Below, piece after piece: positions 33,388 to 40,884 of a stretch of 64,000 nt of DNA (within the stretch, counting starts at the first letter, position 1; every line of letters starts with the position of its first letter). A program made the translations under genes and the position numbers. The notes beneath the pieces were generated by a model that ran no database searches, was not told the DNA's origin, and saw only the letters and a program-made list of their open reading frames with translations. The stretch is from Streptomyces barkulensis (GTDB taxonomy: Bacteria; Actinomycetota; Actinomycetes; Streptomycetales; Streptomycetaceae): contig NZ_PGSG01000088.1 of the NCBI RefSeq assembly GCF_002843305.1, positions 1-64,000 on the forward strand, read 5' to 3'.

Positions 33388-34352
33388 GCCTGGAGGATCA
33401 CCGTCTGCCGGAACGGCACCGCGGGAGCCGTCCCCCTCCGGGTCTGGACGATCAGGGCCACGGTGTCGCCGGCGAGCAGGTAGGCCTGGCGGGTGTGGGT
33501 CTCACCGCGGGGCTTGGGCTCGTCGTACACCTCGATCTCGACGTTCTCCGGTACGGCCTTCGACGGCCAGCTCTCGTCCAGCTCCGAACCCGGTGCCCTG
33601 TCCAGCGTCAGCCCCGGGGCCAGGCCGCCGTACACCGCGTCGGTGTAGAAGTCGTCCGCGACGGCGCCGCTGTTGAACCGCAGCAGGTGGACGCTGGTGC
33701 GGGTGCCGTCCGGCATGACCCAGCCGCGGGCGGCGATGTGCCGTACGGCGTCGTCCGCCAGCCGCTGCCGCAGCTCCTCGTGCTCGCCCTTCGCGTAGAG
33801 GCCGGTGTACTCCTCGACCGTGACCCAGCCGCCCTTCGCCGGGGGGAGTCCGCCGTCCTTCCCGTCCTTACCGTCCTTCCCGTCCTCCTCGGCCCCTTCG
33901 GGCGGGGGGATCAGCAGTTCGCGCAGGTCGGCGTGGTGGACTTCCCCCTCGTTGCCCTGCGCGAAGGGGCGCGGGGAGCCGGAGGGGAGGGCGGGCAGCG
34001 TGAGCCGCGGGTACTCCCAGCGCCCGTCGCTCTCGGTGGCCAGGCCCGGCACCTCGTGGCGTTCCAGCCGCGTGATGCCGTAGGCGGTGCCCGCGCAGAA
34101 CACGCCGAAGACCGTCACGGCGGCCGTCCATCGGCCGACGGCCCGCAGGACGCGGGCCGACGGGCGGCGGCGCTTCGTCGGCGCGGGGGGAACGGGCACG
34201 GCCGGAACGGGGGCCGGGGGAGCGGACGGCTGGGGAGGCACGGCGGCCGCCTGCGCGGTCTGCGCGGTCCGCGCCGCCCCGGTGCTCGGCTCCGCCTGCG
34301 GCGGGACGGCGGGCGCGGCCGGCTCCGGCCGGTCTGTCACGGGCTCGGTCAT
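33372..34352 (-). CDS. membrane-anchored protein, third of a paralogous triplet
   Basis: A 326-residue protein: a Pro/Ala-rich cytoplasmic N-terminus (1-65), a basic stretch RRRPSAR and one transmembrane helix (about 72-92), then an extracellular domain containing a GKDGKDGKDG linker (about 155-165) and a folded C-terminal half (WVTVEEYTGLYAKGEHEELR, then RRGTAPAVPFRQTVILQAQL). It shares its layout, and motifs around the membrane helix, with the two genes upstream. Its ATG overlaps the previous stop (ATGA). I do not recognise a functional family. Confidence 0.75.
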   Translation of the reverse strand: MTEPVTDRPEPAAPAVPPQAEPSTGAARTAQTAQAAAVPPQPSAPPAPVPAVPVPPAPTKRRRPSARVLRAVGRWTAAVTVFGVFCAGTAYGITRLERHEVPGLATESDGRWEYPRLTLPALPSGSPRPFAQGNEGEVHHADLRELLIPPPEGAEEDGKDGKDGKDGGLPPAKGGWVTVEEYTGLYAKGEHEELRQRLADDAVRHIAARGWVMPDGTRTSVHLLRFNSGAVADDFYTDAVYGGLAPGLTLDRAPGSELDESWPSKAVPENVEIEVYDEPKPRGETHTRQAYLLAGDTVALIVQTRRGTAPAVPFRQTVILQAQLLG

Positions 34353-35251
34353 ACGTACTCCCCGGGGGACACCAGGTGGTCGAGCTGGTCCTTCAGCAGT
34401 TCGGCGGCGTCCTTCCCGCGGAAGGGCTTGACGCCGTCGGCCTGGAACGAGATCAGGTACTCGTCCTGGTAGGCGGTGCAGAACATCGTCTCCAGTTCGG
34501 AGTCGCCGTCCTTGGGCGGCAGGAAGCACCGCGCGTTCTTGTGGCCCTTGATACTCGGGCCGTCGCGGAAGACCGACAGGGCGTCGGCCAGCCCGGACTG
34601 GAAGCGGCTCAGGTCCTTGACGCCCTTCTCGTTCTTCATGCGCGAGATCTGGATCTCGGCCGTGAACTCGTCGTCGTACGAGGCGTACGTACGCATCACG
34701 ATGCCCTGGACGCGCAGCTTCTCCACGAACTCGCGGTGCCGGCGGCGCTCCCTGCCCGGCAGGTCCTTGCCGCTCTGGCGCAGCAGGGCCTGGGCCTGCC
34801 TGCCGCTGAGTTCGGTGTCGTTGCCGAACTCGGAGACGTCCGGGCCGAGCCGGAAGTCCTCGGGGACCGGCAGCAGCTTCTTGCGCAGCTCGCCGTCGGT
34901 GCGGCCCTCCCTGGGGTCCGGTGCCGGATCGTCCTCGGAGGGGTCCTTCGCCGGCTTCTCCCAGATCTTCGTGGGGGCCGAGACGTCGGCGGCCTCCACG
35001 GTGGCCTTGGTGTAGGCCAGTCCGCCGCCGGCCGCGCCGAGCACCAGGGCGGCGGACAGCAGGGGGAGGAGGACGCGGCGGAGCCGGCCCGCCCCGCCCT
35101 TTCCGGTGGTCGGCGGCCCGTCCGGAGCCGCGGCGGGGGGCGCCTCCGGGGCGGCTCCCGGCTCCGGAGCGGGGGTGGGTGCGGCCGGCGGTGCGGCCGG
35201 GGGCTCGGCAGGGGCACCGTCGGTGCCGTTCCGGTTCTCCTGGTCGCTCAC
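34349..35251 (-). CDS. membrane-anchored protein, second of a paralogous triplet
   Basis: A 300-residue protein with the same plan as its neighbours: a Pro/Ala-rich N-terminus (1-55), a basic patch GRLRRVLL, a transmembrane helix (about 58-80), then an extracellular domain with GRTDGELRKKLLPVPEDFRL (about 118-137), matched in the first triplet member by RVRTDGDLRKLLLDRPEGAR. The GTG start overlaps the first gene's stop (GTGA) and its own stop overlaps the third gene's start (ATGA). No enzyme motif is visible; a surface or sensory role is only a guess. Confidence 0.75.
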   Translation of the reverse strand: MSDQENRNGTDGAPAEPPAAPPAAPTPAPEPGAAPEAPPAAAPDGPPTTGKGGAGRLRRVLLPLLSAALVLGAAGGGLAYTKATVEAADVSAPTKIWEKPAKDPSEDDPAPDPREGRTDGELRKKLLPVPEDFRLGPDVSEFGNDTELSGRQAQALLRQSGKDLPGRERRRHREFVEKLRVQGIVMRTYASYDDEFTAEIQISRMKNEKGVKDLSRFQSGLADALSVFRDGPSIKGHKNARCFLPPKDGDSELETMFCTAYQDEYLISFQADGVKPFRGKDAAELLKDQLDHLVSPGEYV

Positions 35252-36162
35252 AGCCGCTCCAGCTGCCGCTCGGCCAGGGACCTGATGTCGCGCTTGGCGA
35301 TCGGCTTGGTGTCGTAGATCCAGATGTCCATCATGATGTCGCCGCGCTGGGCGATGGCCCGGGCCCGGTACATCGGGAGGTAGCCGGACTCGCGGTGGGG
35401 TTCGTCGAAGACGTAGTAGCGGCCGTTGCCCGACCCCTTCAGCGCGGTGCCGTCGTTGCCCGCGTGGTCTTCGTCGGACATGTACTCCTGCTGGCCCTGG
35501 GCGTGTTCGAGGGCGGACCGGCTCTTCTCCTCGCGGAACTGCACGAGGTTGACGTTCACCGTCCGGTACCTGCCCTGCTCCCAGCCGGTGCTCGCGACGC
35601 GGCGCAGGTCCCCGCCGGTCAGGTAGGTGAACATGTACTCGGGGTTCTCGAACTCCCGGGCGTAGGCGGACGGCGAGAGCCAGCCGTCGATGTCGGGGCT
35701 CAGCTCGAGCTCGCGGGCGCCCTCGGGCCGGTCCAGGAGCAGCTTGCGCAGATCGCCGTCCGTGCGCACCCGCCGGTCCTCCTCGGCGGTCAGCGGCTCG
35801 GGCGCCTCGTCCTCGGGCAGCGGCTTCTGCGGGTACGACAGCTTCGCCTGGGACAGCGGGGGCAGCGGGGTGGGCGCGCGGTCGGCCTGGACGGTGTAGC
35901 CGCCCGCGAGGCCGCCGACGGCGCCGAGCAGGGCGGCGCAGGCCAGCAGCAGGGCCGTACGGCCGCGGCGGCGGCGCGGCCGCTCCCGGGCCGGTGGCGG
36001 GGGCTGTGCCGCGGGCTGGGACACGGGCTGTGCCGTGGGGGGTGCCTCCGGCGGAAGCGGGGGCGGGGAGCCGGCCGGGAGAGCCTGCGCGGGCTCGGGC
36101 GCGGATGCCGGCTCGGGTGCGGGCTCGGGAGGTTCCGCCGGTGTCGGCGGGGGCGTGGACAT
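35248..36162 (-). CDS. membrane-anchored protein, first of a paralogous triplet
   Basis: A 304-residue protein: a very Pro-rich cytoplasmic N-terminus (1-58), a basic segment RERPRRRRGR, one transmembrane helix (about 68-90), and an extracellular domain of about 200 residues (TDGDLRKLLLDRPEGA, then YRARAIAQRGDIMMDIWIYD). The ATG at 36162 has GAGGAG six bases upstream. A hairpin (36180-36197) sits just above that ribosome site. Followed by two related genes with 4-base overlaps, so all three are translated as one unit. Function unknown. Confidence 0.75.
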   Translation of the reverse strand: MSTPPPTPAEPPEPAPEPASAPEPAQALPAGSPPPLPPEAPPTAQPVSQPAAQPPPPARERPRRRRGRTALLLACAALLGAVGGLAGGYTVQADRAPTPLPPLSQAKLSYPQKPLPEDEAPEPLTAEEDRRVRTDGDLRKLLLDRPEGARELELSPDIDGWLSPSAYAREFENPEYMFTYLTGGDLRRVASTGWEQGRYRTVNVNLVQFREEKSRSALEHAQGQQEYMSDEDHAGNDGTALKGSGNGRYYVFDEPHRESGYLPMYRARAIAQRGDIMMDIWIYDTKPIAKRDIRSLAERQLERL

Positions 36163-36179
36163 GAAATCTCCTCACACGT

Positions 36180-36197
36180 TTGTCAGTTCGCTGACAA
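36180..36197. promoter_or_regulatory. inverted repeat upstream of the membrane-protein triplet
   Basis: TTGTCAG (36180-36186) and CTGACAA (36191-36197) are perfect inverse arms around TTCG, 18 bases from the start codon of the first triplet gene. It may be an operator or a 5'-UTR hairpin affecting ribosome access. Confidence 0.55.
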
Positions 36198-36273
36198 GAA
36201 CGCGGGGAAGAAGGTTGTGCCCGAGCCGGTCACGATCGGATTGCGGTACGCACCACGGGCTACCGTGGTCCGC

Positions 36274-36645
36274 ATGGCAGCTGTGTCGAAGAAGCTCGTG
36301 ATCAAGGTGACGGCCGGGGCGGACGCGCCCGAGCGGTGCTCGCAGGCCTTCACGGTGGCGGCGGTGGCCGTGGCCAGCGGGGTGGAGGTGTCGCTCTGGC
36401 TGACCGGGGAGTCGGCGTGGTTCGCGCTGCCGGGCCGGGCGGCGGAGTTCGAGCTGCCGCACTCCGCGCCGCTGCCCGATCTGCTCGACGGTGTCCTGGC
36501 GGGCGGGCGGATCACCCTGTGCACCCAGTGCGCGGCGCGGCGCGGGATCGAGGAGAAGGACGTGATCGAGGGCGTCCGCATCGCCGGGGCCCAGGTGTTC
36601 GTCAGCGAGATCACGGGCGAGGGTGTGCAGGCCCTCGTCTACTGA
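36274..36645 (+). CDS. DsrE-family protein
   Basis: A 123-residue DsrE/TusD-fold protein (KLVIKVTAGADAPERCSQAF, AAVAVASGVEVSLWLTGES, ITLCTQCAARRGI). DsrE proteins carry or relay sulfur in some pathways; the CTQC pair here could serve that role, and sulfur genes lie next door on the opposite strand, but its direct function is unproven. No Shine-Dalgarno sequence precedes the ATG; TACCGT ends seven bases before it, suggesting a leaderless transcript. An inverted repeat ACCACGG/CCGTGGT (36252-36269) covers that -10. Confidence 0.85.
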   Translation: MAAVSKKLVIKVTAGADAPERCSQAFTVAAVAVASGVEVSLWLTGESAWFALPGRAAEFELPHSAPLPDLLDGVLAGGRITLCTQCAARRGIEEKDVIEGVRIAGAQVFVSEITGEGVQALVY

Positions 36646-36702
36646 GCGCCCGCCCGGCACCTGTTCCCGCCGGCGTGCGCCGGACATCCGCGTCCGGACA
36701 GG

Positions 36703-36754
36703 ACGGAGGCCGTGCCCCGCACAAGGTGTCCAACCCCCGGGGCACGGCCTCCGT
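36703..36754. terminator. bidirectional hairpin terminator
   Basis: A perfect 16-bp stem (36703-36718 with 36739-36754) with a 20-base loop lies between the convergent DsrE and DUF1416 genes. Confidence 0.75.
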
Positions 36755-36792
36755 ACGTCACACGGCCGTCGGCGGCCGTCACGCGGTCACGG

Positions 36793-37080
36793 TCACACCG
36801 CGATGGGAACCTCCACCAGGCCGCCCTGCTGGGCGACGACGGTGCGGTCCGCGGTGCCGCCCGGCACCAGGGCGCGCACGGTCCAGGTGCCCTCGGCGGC
36901 GTAGAAGCGGAACTGGCCGGTGGCGGAGGTGGGGACCTCGGCCGTGAACTCGCCGGTGCCGTCCAGCAGCCGGACGTACCCGGTGACGGGCTCGCCGTCG
37001 CGGGTCACCTGGCCCTGGATCGTCGTCTCACCGGGCTTGATGGAGGAGGCGTCGGGGCCGCCTGCCTGTGCTCCGCACAT
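36793..37080 (-). CDS. DUF1416 protein
   Basis: A 95-residue actinobacterial DUF1416 protein: a conserved N-terminal Cys (MCGAQAGG), then a single beta-sandwich domain (GQVTRDGEPVTGYVRLLDGT, FRFYAAEGTWTVRALVPGG) of the carboxypeptidase-regulatory type. The gene is typically downstream of the rhodanese gene in Streptomyces, as here (53 bases), and is assumed to act in the same sulfur-related unit; the biochemical role is not known to me. Homologues are annotated as putative thiosulfate-sulfurtransferase-associated. Confidence 0.88.
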   Translation of the reverse strand: MCGAQAGGPDASSIKPGETTIQGQVTRDGEPVTGYVRLLDGTGEFTAEVPTSATGQFRFYAAEGTWTVRALVPGGTADRTVVAQQGGLVEVPIAV

Positions 37081-37133
37081 GTCGGGTGCTCTTCCTTCCG
37101 GAACGAGGAGTTGAGTGTGGAGGGGGAGGTGGC

Positions 37134-37979
37134 TCAGGCGCTCTTGCCGTCGCCGAGCTCGATCGGCACGCCGACCAGCGAGCCGTACTCGGTCCACGAG
37201 CCGTCGTAGTTCTTGACGTTCTCCTGGCCCAGCAGCTCGTGCAGGACGAACCAGGTGTGGGCGGAGCGCTCGCCGATGCGGCAGTAGGCGATGGTGTCCT
37301 TGGACAGGTCCACACCCGCCTCCTGGTACAGCTCCTTCAGCTCCTCGTCGGACTTGAAGGTGCCGTCGTCGTTGGCCGACTTCGACCACGGGATGTTGCT
37401 GGCGGTCGGGACGTGGCCCGGGCGCTGCGACTGCTCCTGCGGCAGGTGGGCCGGGGCGAGCAGCTTGCCGCTGAACTCGTCGGGGGAGCGGACGTCCACC
37501 AGGTTCAGCTTGCCGATGGCCTCGACGACGTCGTCGCGGAAGGCGCGGATCGACTCGTCCTGCTCCTTGGCCCTGTACTCGGTCTTCGCGCGGGTGGGCA
37601 CCTCGGAGACCAGCTCGCGGGCGTCCAGCTCCCACTTCTTGCGGCCGCCGTCGAGGAGCTTGACGTCCTGGTGGCCGTAGAGCTTGAAGTACCAGTAGGC
37701 GTAGGAGGCGAACCAGTTGTTGTTGCCGCCGTAGAGGACGACGGTGTCGTCGTTCGCGATGCCCTTCTCGGACAGCAGCTTCTCGAAGCCGGCCTGGTCG
37801 ACGAAGTCGCGGCGGACCGGGTCCTGGAGGTCGGTCCTCCAGTCGATCCGGACGGCGTTCCTGATGTGGTTCTTGTCGTAGGCCGAGGTGTCCTCGTCCA
37901 CCTCGACGATGACCACCTTGGGGTCGTCGATGTGGGCCTCGACCCAGTCGGCGTCGACCAGGACGTCACTGCGGCTCAT
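37134..37979 (-). CDS. thiosulfate sulfurtransferase (rhodanese, two domains)
   Basis: A 281-residue tandem-domain rhodanese of the SseA/CysA type. The N-terminal domain is inactive and structural (VLVDADWVEAHIDDPKVVIV); the C-terminal domain has the active-site loop CRIGERS with the persulfide-forming cysteine. It transfers sulfur from thiosulfate to acceptors such as cyanide or thiols. The ATG at 37979 has GGAGGAGAG upstream. A leaderless Cys-containing leader peptide (38146-38229) precedes it by 166 bases, so expression is probably attenuated by cysteine supply. Confidence 0.93.
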   Translation of the reverse strand: MSRSDVLVDADWVEAHIDDPKVVIVEVDEDTSAYDKNHIRNAVRIDWRTDLQDPVRRDFVDQAGFEKLLSEKGIANDDTVVLYGGNNNWFASYAYWYFKLYGHQDVKLLDGGRKKWELDARELVSEVPTRAKTEYRAKEQDESIRAFRDDVVEAIGKLNLVDVRSPDEFSGKLLAPAHLPQEQSQRPGHVPTASNIPWSKSANDDGTFKSDEELKELYQEAGVDLSKDTIAYCRIGERSAHTWFVLHELLGQENVKNYDGSWTEYGSLVGVPIELGDGKSA

Positions 37980-38145
37980 GTCTCTCCTCCGGAGGGCAGG
38001 TACTACGGGGTGTGCGGTGCGGTGGACGTGCGTGCGGCGGCGCTGGGCGCCGGCGGGCGCGCACGGGGCTGTACGCCGCGGTGGCGGGACAGCGGGGTGG
38101 TGTGCGGCTGCGGTCCGGGCTGCGAAGGGCACCGAGAGCCGGCCG

Positions 38146-38229
38146 TCAGACGACGGCGCGACAGAGCATGGCGGCGACACGGCAAAGATCGACTGCCCGT
38201 CGCTTCGTGAGATCCGCCTGTCGCTTCAT
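38146..38229 (-). CDS. putative cysteine leader peptide (27 residues)
   Basis: A frame too short for standard calling, reading MKRQADLTKRRAVDL then CRVAAMLCR and a short tail before TGA. It contains two Cys codons (38182-38184 and 38161-38163) in the RRxVDLCRV-type context of the 'putative leader peptide' family found before sulfur genes in Streptomyces. The start is predicted to be at the 5' end of the transcript (TACGAT ends seven bases before the ATG). Ribosome stalling at the Cys codons when cysteine is scarce would allow expression of the downstream rhodanese gene; this mechanism is inferred. Confidence 0.75.
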   Translation of the reverse strand: MKRQADLTKRRAVDLCRVAAMLCRAVV

Positions 38230-38236
38230 GAGGGCG

Positions 38237-38266
38237 ATCGTAGGGACGGAGGGACGGGCGTGTCAC
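38237..38266 (-). promoter_or_regulatory. promoter of the leader peptide and rhodanese unit
   Basis: On the minus strand GTGACA (38261-38266) and TACGAT (38237-38242) are spaced 18 bases apart, a good vegetative promoter. The distance from the -10 to the leader ATG is seven bases, so transcription should start at or near the A of the ATG. Confidence 0.65.
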
Positions 38267-38462
38267 CGTAGTTCCAGATAGTGAGAAGCGAATGCCCGTG
38301 ATACGAGACGGCGGGAGGGGTGGAGCGCCCCTCCGAACGGATGCGCGGATCTTCGGGAGGCGGTTTCTGGAAAGCGGACGCGGACGTCTCGGAGAGTGGA
38401 CGGGCCGGTTGGTGCGCGAGCTGCGCGCCGAGCTGGACGGGCGGGTGCCGGCGGACCCGGCG

Positions 38463-39149
38463 TCAGCCGGCCAGATCCACGTTCGAGCCGCTCAGGTGCA
38501 GCACGACGCCCTTCTCGTCCACCTCCGCCTTCTCCAGCTTCAGCCCCTTGGGAAGGCCGGTGATCTCCAGTTTGCGGTCTATCTGCGCCCGCACCACGTC
38601 CTCGGCCACGGGCAGGTCGGGGAGGTCCTCGGCGTGCAACGCGACGGTGTCGCCGTTCTCCACCTTCAGTGAGCTGTGCAGGGTGAGCTCCACGAGGGTG
38701 AGGTTCACGTCCAGCCTCACCTGGTTCTTCGCGGCCCGCTCCGCGCCGGCGTAGGCGAGGGAGGCGCCCTTCGCACCCGCCTCGGTCAGATCCTGGTAGC
38801 TGATCCGCGCACTGCCGGTGGCCCGGTCGGCGACGGCGGAGGAGAAGTTGTTCTCCAGCCGCACGTCACCGAGGTGCACGTCCACCTCGGTCACTTCCAC
38901 GTCGCGCCCGCCGACCTGGACCGTCAGCCCGTTCATCGTGGCGTCCACCGACTCCAGCTCCTTGCCCACGACCTGGGTCAGGAAGGGGAAGCCGTTGATC
39001 TCCACGGCGGGCCGCTCGTCCAGCCCCCTGGAACTTTGGACCTTCTCGGCGACCTCGTCCTCGGCGAAGTTCACCGCCAGCCGGTCGGCGCCGACGAACA
39101 GGCCGCCGAAGAGGACGAGAAGTCCCAGCAGGGCTTTGAGTGCGCGCAT
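38463..39149 (-). CDS. DUF2993 membrane-anchored protein
   Basis: A 228-residue protein with one N-terminal transmembrane helix or uncleaved signal (about 3-23, LKALLGLLVLFGGLFVGA) and a large extracellular DUF2993 domain with repeated beta-strand units (for example VEVTEVDVHLGDVRLENNFS). DUF2993 resembles lipid- or LmeA-like envelope proteins in actinobacteria, which are thought to act in cell envelope lipid handling. The ATG at 39149 is followed by RALKALLG. It is a single gene; upstream is a repeat-containing region. Confidence 0.85.
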   Translation of the reverse strand: MRALKALLGLLVLFGGLFVGADRLAVNFAEDEVAEKVQSSRGLDERPAVEINGFPFLTQVVGKELESVDATMNGLTVQVGGRDVEVTEVDVHLGDVRLENNFSSAVADRATGSARISYQDLTEAGAKGASLAYAGAERAAKNQVRLDVNLTLVELTLHSSLKVENGDTVALHAEDLPDLPVAEDVVRAQIDRKLEITGLPKGLKLEKAEVDEKGVVLHLSGSNVDLAG

Positions 39150-39229
39150 CGTGGTGGTCCCCCCAGGGTGGCCGGGTGCGGTCGGGTCGGTCGGACTGGT
39201 CGCGCTGAACGGACTGAGCGGATCGGGCT

Positions 39230-39257
39230 GAGCTGATCAGGCCGAGCTGATCAGGCC
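39230..39257. repeat. 14-bp tandem duplication with palindromic core
   Basis: GAGCTGATCAGGCC occurs at 39230-39243 and 39244-39257. Each unit contains the palindrome CTGATCAG. It lies about 80 bases upstream of the DUF2993 gene start, in its likely promoter region. Confidence 0.8.
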
Positions 39258-39403
39258 GAGCGGAACGGACTGATCGATTTGATCGACGCCGACAGAAGCC
39301 GATCGGGTTCCGGCGAGCCTAACCCGTGGTGTCCCACGACAGGTCTGTACCACGGGTCCGCGCAGCGGCCGGGCCCGGTGCGCCCGACGCCCGCCCCGCG
39401 CCG

Positions 39404-40609
39404 CTAGGCGAGCGCCCTGCCGAGCAGGTAGACCGCCGGCACGGCGGCGGTCAGCGGCAGTGCCACGCCGGCCGTCATGTGGACGAAGCGGGAGGGGAAG
39501 TCGTAGCTCGCCACCCGCAGCCCGATCAGCGCGCACGCCCCGGCCGCCAGTCCCAGCACCGCGCCGGAACCGCCCAGGGTGGTGAACTGCCCGGCCGCGA
39601 CACCCGCCCCCGCGGCGGCCGACAGCGAGACGACCACGGAGACCGCCTGCGGCACCGGCAGCGCCCGGGCGAGCGCGGCGGCGGCCACGGCGAGCGCGCC
39701 GACCGTCACCGCGTCGGGCTCGGCGGCCAGATGGCCGGTGGCGAGCACCGTGAGTGCGGTGGAGGTGACCCCGGCCGTCAGGGCGTACAGGCGCTCGTCG
39801 GGCGAGGAGTGGTTGCGCAGCTGGAGGACGAGGACGAACAGCACCCACGCCCCGAGCGTGCCGATGACGACGGCCGAGGCGTGCTCGGCGCCGAGCGCCA
39901 GCAGGGCGATGTCCGCGGTGACGCCCGCCAGGAACGCCAGGGCGATGCCCTGCCGCGCGGGCCACATGCCGTTGAGCCGGAACCAGCCCGCGGCCGTGAC
40001 CGCCTGGAGCAGCACCACGGCGACGGCCGACACCGGGCGGGAGACCTGGGCGGTGGCCGCGAGCAGTACGGCCAGGAGGGCGGTGAGGGCGGCGGGTGTC
40101 AGGCCCGGCGCGATGATCGGGCTGCCGGTGCGCCGCGGGGCGTCGGTGACGGAGCCGGCCGTGGCGGCGGGCGCGGTGGCGGGGGCCGTGGCGGTGGCGG
40201 TGGGGGCGCCGCCCTGCTCCGGCGGTAGGGGCCCGGGGCCGGGGTGGTGGGGCGGCGCGGGGACGCCGGGGGCGGTGTACGGGCCCTGGCCCGGGGCGTC
40301 GTACCGGCCGTACTGCTGGTGCCGGCCGTGCTGGCCGTACTGCTGGTGCTGACCGTACTGCTGGTACCGGCCGTACCGGTCCTGCCCGCCGTACTCCTCG
40401 TACTCCTCGTACGCCTCCTGCCCGCCGTGCCCGCCGTGCCCGCCGTAGGCGTCGTACCCGTCGTACCCGTCGTACCCGTCGTACCCGTCGTACGCGGGGC
40501 CCGTGGGGCCCGTGGGGGCCGAAGGTCCGTGGCCGTAGCCCTGGCCGGGGTCGTAGGGGCCGGGTTGGGAGCCGTACGGCTGCCCGGGCGGGTACTGCTG
40601 GTCGGTCAT
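39404..40609 (-). CDS. multi-spanning membrane protein with Tyr/Gly-rich N-terminus
   Basis: A 401-residue protein. The first 170 residues are disordered and Tyr/Gly/Gln/Pro-rich, including a run of YDG units and YGQH repeats; the rest holds about 8-9 predicted transmembrane helices (from about 172), with no visible catalytic or channel motif. I do not recognise a family beyond actinobacterial membrane protein. The ATG at 40609 has GGAGG upstream and overlaps the MoaD-like gene's stop (ATGA), so the two are co-translated. Confidence 0.75.
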   Translation of the reverse strand: MTDQQYPPGQPYGSQPGPYDPGQGYGHGPSAPTGPTGPAYDGYDGYDGYDGYDAYGGHGGHGGQEAYEEYEEYGGQDRYGRYQQYGQHQQYGQHGRHQQYGRYDAPGQGPYTAPGVPAPPHHPGPGPLPPEQGGAPTATATAPATAPAATAGSVTDAPRRTGSPIIAPGLTPAALTALLAVLLAATAQVSRPVSAVAVVLLQAVTAAGWFRLNGMWPARQGIALAFLAGVTADIALLALGAEHASAVVIGTLGAWVLFVLVLQLRNHSSPDERLYALTAGVTSTALTVLATGHLAAEPDAVTVGALAVAAAALARALPVPQAVSVVVSLSAAAGAGVAAGQFTTLGGSGAVLGLAAGACALIGLRVASYDFPSRFVHMTAGVALPLTAAVPAVYLLGRALA

Positions 40610-40872
40610 CGGGAGCCTCCCGCGAAGGGGGGAAGCACCTCGACGGTGCCGCCCTCGGTCAGTCGGACGAGGTGGTGGTCGCGCTTGCCGACCGGCTCGC
40701 CGTCCACCAGGAAGGAGCACAGGCCCAGCACCCGGTCGAAGTCCGGCCGGCCGGCGTGCCGCCGGCGCGCCTCGGCCAGCGCCTCGGCCAGCGTGTGGGC
40801 CTCGTATCTCTCCTCGGTGATCCCGGCGGCGGCCTTGGCCGCGGCCCAGTAGCGGATCATGCCGCTCGGCAT
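40606..40872 (-). CDS. MoaD/ThiS-family sulfur-carrier protein
   Basis: An 88-residue ubiquitin-fold protein (MIRYWAAAKAAAGITEERYE, VLGLCSFLVDGEPV, GTVEVLPPFAGGSR). MoaD-type proteins carry sulfur as a thiocarboxylate on a terminal Gly-Gly; here the Gly-Gly is followed by Ser-Arg, so processing would be needed or the protein works differently. The ATG at 40872 has GAGGG seven bases upstream. It overlaps the downstream membrane-protein gene. No molybdopterin or thiamine biosynthesis gene adjoins. Confidence 0.83.
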   Translation of the reverse strand: MPSGMIRYWAAAKAAAGITEERYEAHTLAEALAEARRRHAGRPDFDRVLGLCSFLVDGEPVGKRDHHLVRLTEGGTVEVLPPFAGGSR

Positions 40873-40884
40873 GGTGTGTCCCTC

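Noticed and set aside
40401..40500. Repeated cgtacccgt-type units resembling a CRISPR array
   Set aside because: They are in-frame codon repeats for the YDG units of the membrane protein at 39404; there are no spacers.
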